8,793 bases of DNA from Acidimicrobiaceae bacterium. GTDB lineage: Bacteria; Actinomycetota; Acidimicrobiia; Acidimicrobiales; Ilumatobacteraceae. The notes under the pieces are model-generated. The model saw only the letters and a program-made list of their open reading frames with translations. It did no database searches and was not told the origin of the DNA. How positions within the stretch are numbered: position 1 is the first letter of the stretch; each line of letters starts with the position of its first letter. The position numbers were made by a program, and so were the translations under genes. Location: positions 24,814 through 33,606 of the forward strand of contig PBWL01000025.1 in assembly GCA_002727235.1 (NCBI GenBank). Reading direction: 5' to 3'. Below, piece by piece: positions 6,741 through 8,793 of this stretch.

Positions 6741-8033
6741 TTAGTCAGATGGGGCCTCGGCTGCAGAGTCGTCGCCACCGTCTTGTGGAGCGGGAGTAAT
6801 GCGAACGCGACGTACGCGCCGCCCTTCCACCGACTCAACAACAAACGCAAAACCCTCAAAGTCGATCGCATCACCAGGTTCAGGCACGCGCTCAAGCGCA
6901 GAGAAGACGAACCCGCCGACGCTGTCAAAATCTTCGTTCGGAATGTCAATGCCAAGTTCATCAGCGACATCACCGATGTTGAGACCGCCGTCAACCAGCA
7001 ATGTGCCGTCGTCGAAGCGCTCGATGTCATGTTCTTCCGCGTCGTACTCATCGACAATTTCACCGACGAGCTCTTCGAGGCAGTCTTCGAGAGTGACGAG
7101 CCCGGCAATGTCGCCGTACTCATCAGCAACGATCGCAATATGAAACTTGCTGTCCTGCATCTCACGCATCAGCCGGGCAATGGGTTTATTTTCCGGAATA
7201 AACGTCACATCTCGCGCAAGGTCGAGTACCGGAAGGTCACCACGGCCTTCGCGCTCTGCGCGCATCAGGTCTTTCGTGAAGGCGAGACCCACGATGTCAT
7301 CCTCGTCACTGCCTGAAACCGGTAAGCGACTGAAGCCATGCGCAATTCCAAGGTTAAGCGCATCGGTGATGGTTGCCGTATTCGCCACCGTCACCATGTC
7401 AGGTCGAGGAACCATGACCTCCCGAGCAACGGTGTCACCAAACTCGATGATCGACTCGATGAGTTCGCGCTCCTCGTGTTCGATGACCTCATCTTGAGCG
7501 GCGGCCTCAACGATGCCGAGAAACTCCTGCTCGCTCACGAATGGGCCACTCTCTAAACCACGGCCTTTCACCAGCACATTGGTGAGGCCAATCAAGCCTG
7601 CGGAGATCATTCGGAGTGGAGGAAACGCAGTCAGCGCCCGCACCGGTCGGGCAGCGATCATCGCTGCCCGATCAGGATTGAGCACGGCATACGTCTTCGG
7701 GACCGCCTCTGCGAGCACAAAAAAGACGATGACGTTCAATGTGACACCAACGGCCACGCCAACTCCCCCAAACAGATTTCCCGCCACGATTCCCGTCAGG
7801 GTTGCTTGAACGGTCTGGCAGACGTTCACCATCAACAGCAGGGGGTTGATCCATCCTTCTGGGTTGTCGACGAGGGCGGTCAGACTGGGCTCGATACGCG
7901 GTTTGTCCTCGGTAATCGCCGCGGCCCGGGGCTTCGTCATCTTTGACAGGCCCATTTCGGCAATCGCCAAAAAGATCAATGCGAACAGCAGCACAATGAT
8001 GACGAGCAGCATCACGAGGTTGGCGCCGTTCAT
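6741..8033 (-). CDS. CNNM/CBS/CorC-domain transmembrane protein (hemolysin C/YbeX-like, probable Mg2+ or divalent cation efflux)
   Basis: This 430-aa membrane protein has the full CNNM architecture. The DUF21/CNNM membrane domain (about 1-160) has hydrophobic segments near 5-27, 63-88, 91-117 and 132-155 and the family signature LAEAVPK (107-113). A cytoplasmic linker rich in acidic residues (about 168-200) leads into a CBS pair (about 208-265 and 272-330, with VMVPRPDM, GFSRLPV, FHIAIVADEYGDIAGLVTLEDCLEEL split over the two repeats). A C-terminal CorC_HlyC domain (about 340-412) and a short acidic tail follow. CNNM/CorC proteins are linked to Mg2+ transport and resistance; hemolysin is a historical name. 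The ATG at 8033 overlaps the ybeY stop in an ATGA, so it is probably translationally coupled. E. coli YbeX in the same gene order lacks the membrane domain, whereas this version has it. Confidence 0.93.
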   Translation of the reverse strand: MNGANLVMLLVIIVLLFALIFLAIAEMGLSKMTKPRAAAITEDKPRIEPSLTALVDNPEGWINPLLLMVNVCQTVQATLTGIVAGNLFGGVGVAVGVTLNVIVFFVLAEAVPKTYAVLNPDRAAMIAARPVRALTAFPPLRMISAGLIGLTNVLVKGRGLESGPFVSEQEFLGIVEAAAQDEVIEHEERELIESIIEFGDTVAREVMVPRPDMVTVANTATITDALNLGIAHGFSRLPVSGSDEDDIVGLAFTKDLMRAEREGRGDLPVLDLARDVTFIPENKPIARLMREMQDSKFHIAIVADEYGDIAGLVTLEDCLEELVGEIVDEYDAEEHDIERFDDGTLLVDGGLNIGDVADELGIDIPNEDFDSVGGFVFSALERVPEPGDAIDFEGFAFVVESVEGRRVRRVRITPAPQDGGDDSAAEAPSD

Positions 8034-8566
8034 GACCTCACCTCTGACCGGTGATCAAAACTAAACCCATCAGGCACCTCACCGTGCCAGAACTGATTGA
8101 TGAGATGTTCGCGCTCGCGCAACTGCATTTCGTTACGCTCAGCGTCGCTTTCATGATCGAAGCCGAGGATGTGAAGAATGCCATGCACGACGAGCAACGC
8201 AATCTCATCATCAAACGTTCCGGCGTGGGTTGATGCCTGAAGGTCGGCGACCTCAGGACAAATGACGACGTCTCCAAGCAGACGAGGCACATCATCGCCT
8301 TCCCTCACATCGACATCGAGAGGGAATGACAGCACGTCGGTTGGGTGCTCGCCTGCGTCACCGAAATGCTCAATTTTCAGGTCGATGATGTCGGCAGCAT
8401 CAACAAAGGTGAGGGTCAGTTCACCCGACTCACCCTCGGCGCGCAGAACGGCCTCGGCAAGACGCCGCCACCGATCAAGGTCGACGTGTGCAACGTCTTG
8501 GGCGTTTTCGGTGACGACAACCGCATGCGATTGGCTGCCGTCGGTGGGACTTGACGGCTCCTTCAT
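8030..8566 (-). CDS. ybeY: Endoribonuclease YbeY (16S rRNA maturation factor)
   Basis: This zinc-dependent protein of the UPF0054 family is involved in 16S rRNA 3'-end maturation and ribosome quality control. The diagnostic metal-binding motif [11 protein letters not shown] is at residues 128-138, with ligands H128, H132 and H138, preceded by TDVLSFPLD (76-84) and [11 protein letters not shown] (97-107). At 178 aa it is a little longer than the usual 150-165, because about 15 extra polar residues precede the first core strand. No better downstream ATG is evident, and the ATG at 8566 overlaps the phoH stop as ATGA, which supports that start. The end overlaps the CNNM gene start in the same way, so all three genes probably form one translationally coupled operon, as in the E. 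coli ybeZYX order. Confidence 0.95.
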   Translation of the reverse strand: MKEPSSPTDGSQSHAVVVTENAQDVAHVDLDRWRRLAEAVLRAEGESGELTLTFVDAADIIDLKIEHFGDAGEHPTDVLSFPLDVDVREGDDVPRLLGDVVICPEVADLQASTHAGTFDDEIALLVVHGILHILGFDHESDAERNEMQLREREHLINQFWHGEVPDGFSFDHRSEVRS

Positions 8567-8793
8567 GACGACGTCCGCTCTTCGTAGGCCGCAACAATGT
8601 CAGCGACAATTCGGTGACGGACAACGTCACCAGCACCAAGCCTCACAAAACCCAAGCCATCGATTCCGTCGAGCACGTGTTGCAACCCGCTGAGACCACT
8701 CCGGCCGTCGGGAACGTCGACCTGAGTCGCATCACCGGTAACAACAACCTTCGATCCGAAACCGATTCGGGTGAGGAACATCTTCATTTGCTC
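8563..8793 (-). CDS. phoH: PhoH-family ATPase (YbeZ-like), C-terminal end only; gene continues beyond the window
   Basis: These are the last 76 codons of a PhoH-like P-loop NTPase/putative RNA helicase. The frame is open to the window edge, so the start and the Walker A and B motifs lie outside. Visible residues begin [20 protein letters not shown], followed by [11 protein letters not shown], a segment highly typical of PhoH proteins (the conserved TGD-TQ-D block after the Walker B region). The closing block is [17 protein letters not shown]. The position directly before ybeY, with a 4-bp ATGA overlap, matches the conserved phoH-ybeY pairing and supports the YbeZ-like assignment over other members such as PhoH2. 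The likely role is RNA metabolism or rRNA processing together with YbeY; this is inferred from the family. Confidence 0.92.
   Translation of the reverse strand, partial: EQMKMFLTRIGFGSKVVVTGDATQVDVPDGRSGLSGLQHVLDGIDGLGFVRLGAGDVVRHRIVADIVAAYEERTSS

Noticed and set aside
6669..7316. 215-codon open frame on the plus strand opposite the SDR 5' end and the CNNM gene
   Set aside because: It lies antisense to two well-supported genes, resembles no family I know, and has the composition expected of a GC-rich shadow frame. The motifs of the CNNM protein on the other strand are unambiguous.
1..8793. CRISPR array, tRNA or rRNA genes, insertion sequence, prophage or toxin-antitoxin pair
   Set aside because: I saw no regularly spaced repeats, no tRNA-like cloverleaf, no transposase or integrase, and no room between the tightly packed housekeeping genes.

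Overview
The window looks like a chromosomal segment from a high-GC Gram-positive bacterium (Actinomycetota). The evidence is the G+C-rich codon use, the actinobacterial style of MenA and the short MenE, the dense packing, and several start codons that sit 6-7 nt after a TANNNT-like -10 hexamer with no Shine-Dalgarno sequence, as expected for leaderless mRNAs. An acidimicrobial-type lineage is a guess only. Nothing mobile is visible: no insertion sequence, integrase, tRNA, rRNA or CRISPR array. Coding density is close to complete, and no gap exceeds 50 bp.

Positions 1-5950 hold a menaquinone (vitamin K2) biosynthesis cluster of the classical isochorismate (Men) route with genes on both strands: the 3' part of menF (isochorismate synthase, +), menD (SEPHCHC synthase, -), a cytoplasmic DsbA/FrnE-like thiol-disulfide protein (+), menH (SHCHC synthase, +), menA (DHNA prenyltransferase, -) and menE (o-succinylbenzoate-CoA ligase, +). 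Together they cover chorismate to isochorismate (MenF), to SEPHCHC (MenD), to SHCHC (MenH), CoA activation of o-succinylbenzoate (MenE) and prenylation of 1,4-dihydroxy-2-naphthoate (MenA). The o-succinylbenzoate synthase (MenC), naphthoate synthase (MenB) and final methyltransferase (MenG/UbiE) are not in the window. The gene layout is menF> <menD frnE-like> menH> <menA menE>, so genes either diverge from very short shared promoter regions (45 bp and about 9 bp) or converge with almost no gap (18 bp, and an 8-bp overlap).

Positions 5957-8793 are all on the minus strand. Read in the direction of transcription they are: the end of phoH/ybeZ, then ybeY (rRNA maturation endoribonuclease), then a CNNM/CBS/CorC-domain membrane protein (equivalent of ybeX/hlyC), joined by two 4-bp ATGA stop/start overlaps. 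This is the widely conserved ybeZ-ybeY-ybeX module. A FabG-like short-chain dehydrogenase of unknown substrate follows after 34 bp with its own likely leaderless promoter, and ends 6 bp from the menE stop.

The gene families are known ones and I do not see a clearly new system. The most interesting non-coding signal is in the 45-bp menD/frnE-like divergent region: a perfect 10-bp inverted repeat in which each arm holds the same TATCGT hexamer, placed as a -10 element 6 or 7 nt before each of the two start codons. It looks like a compact back-to-back pair of leaderless promoters, possibly also an operator. The thiol-disulfide protein placed upstream of menH is the other feature worth following up.
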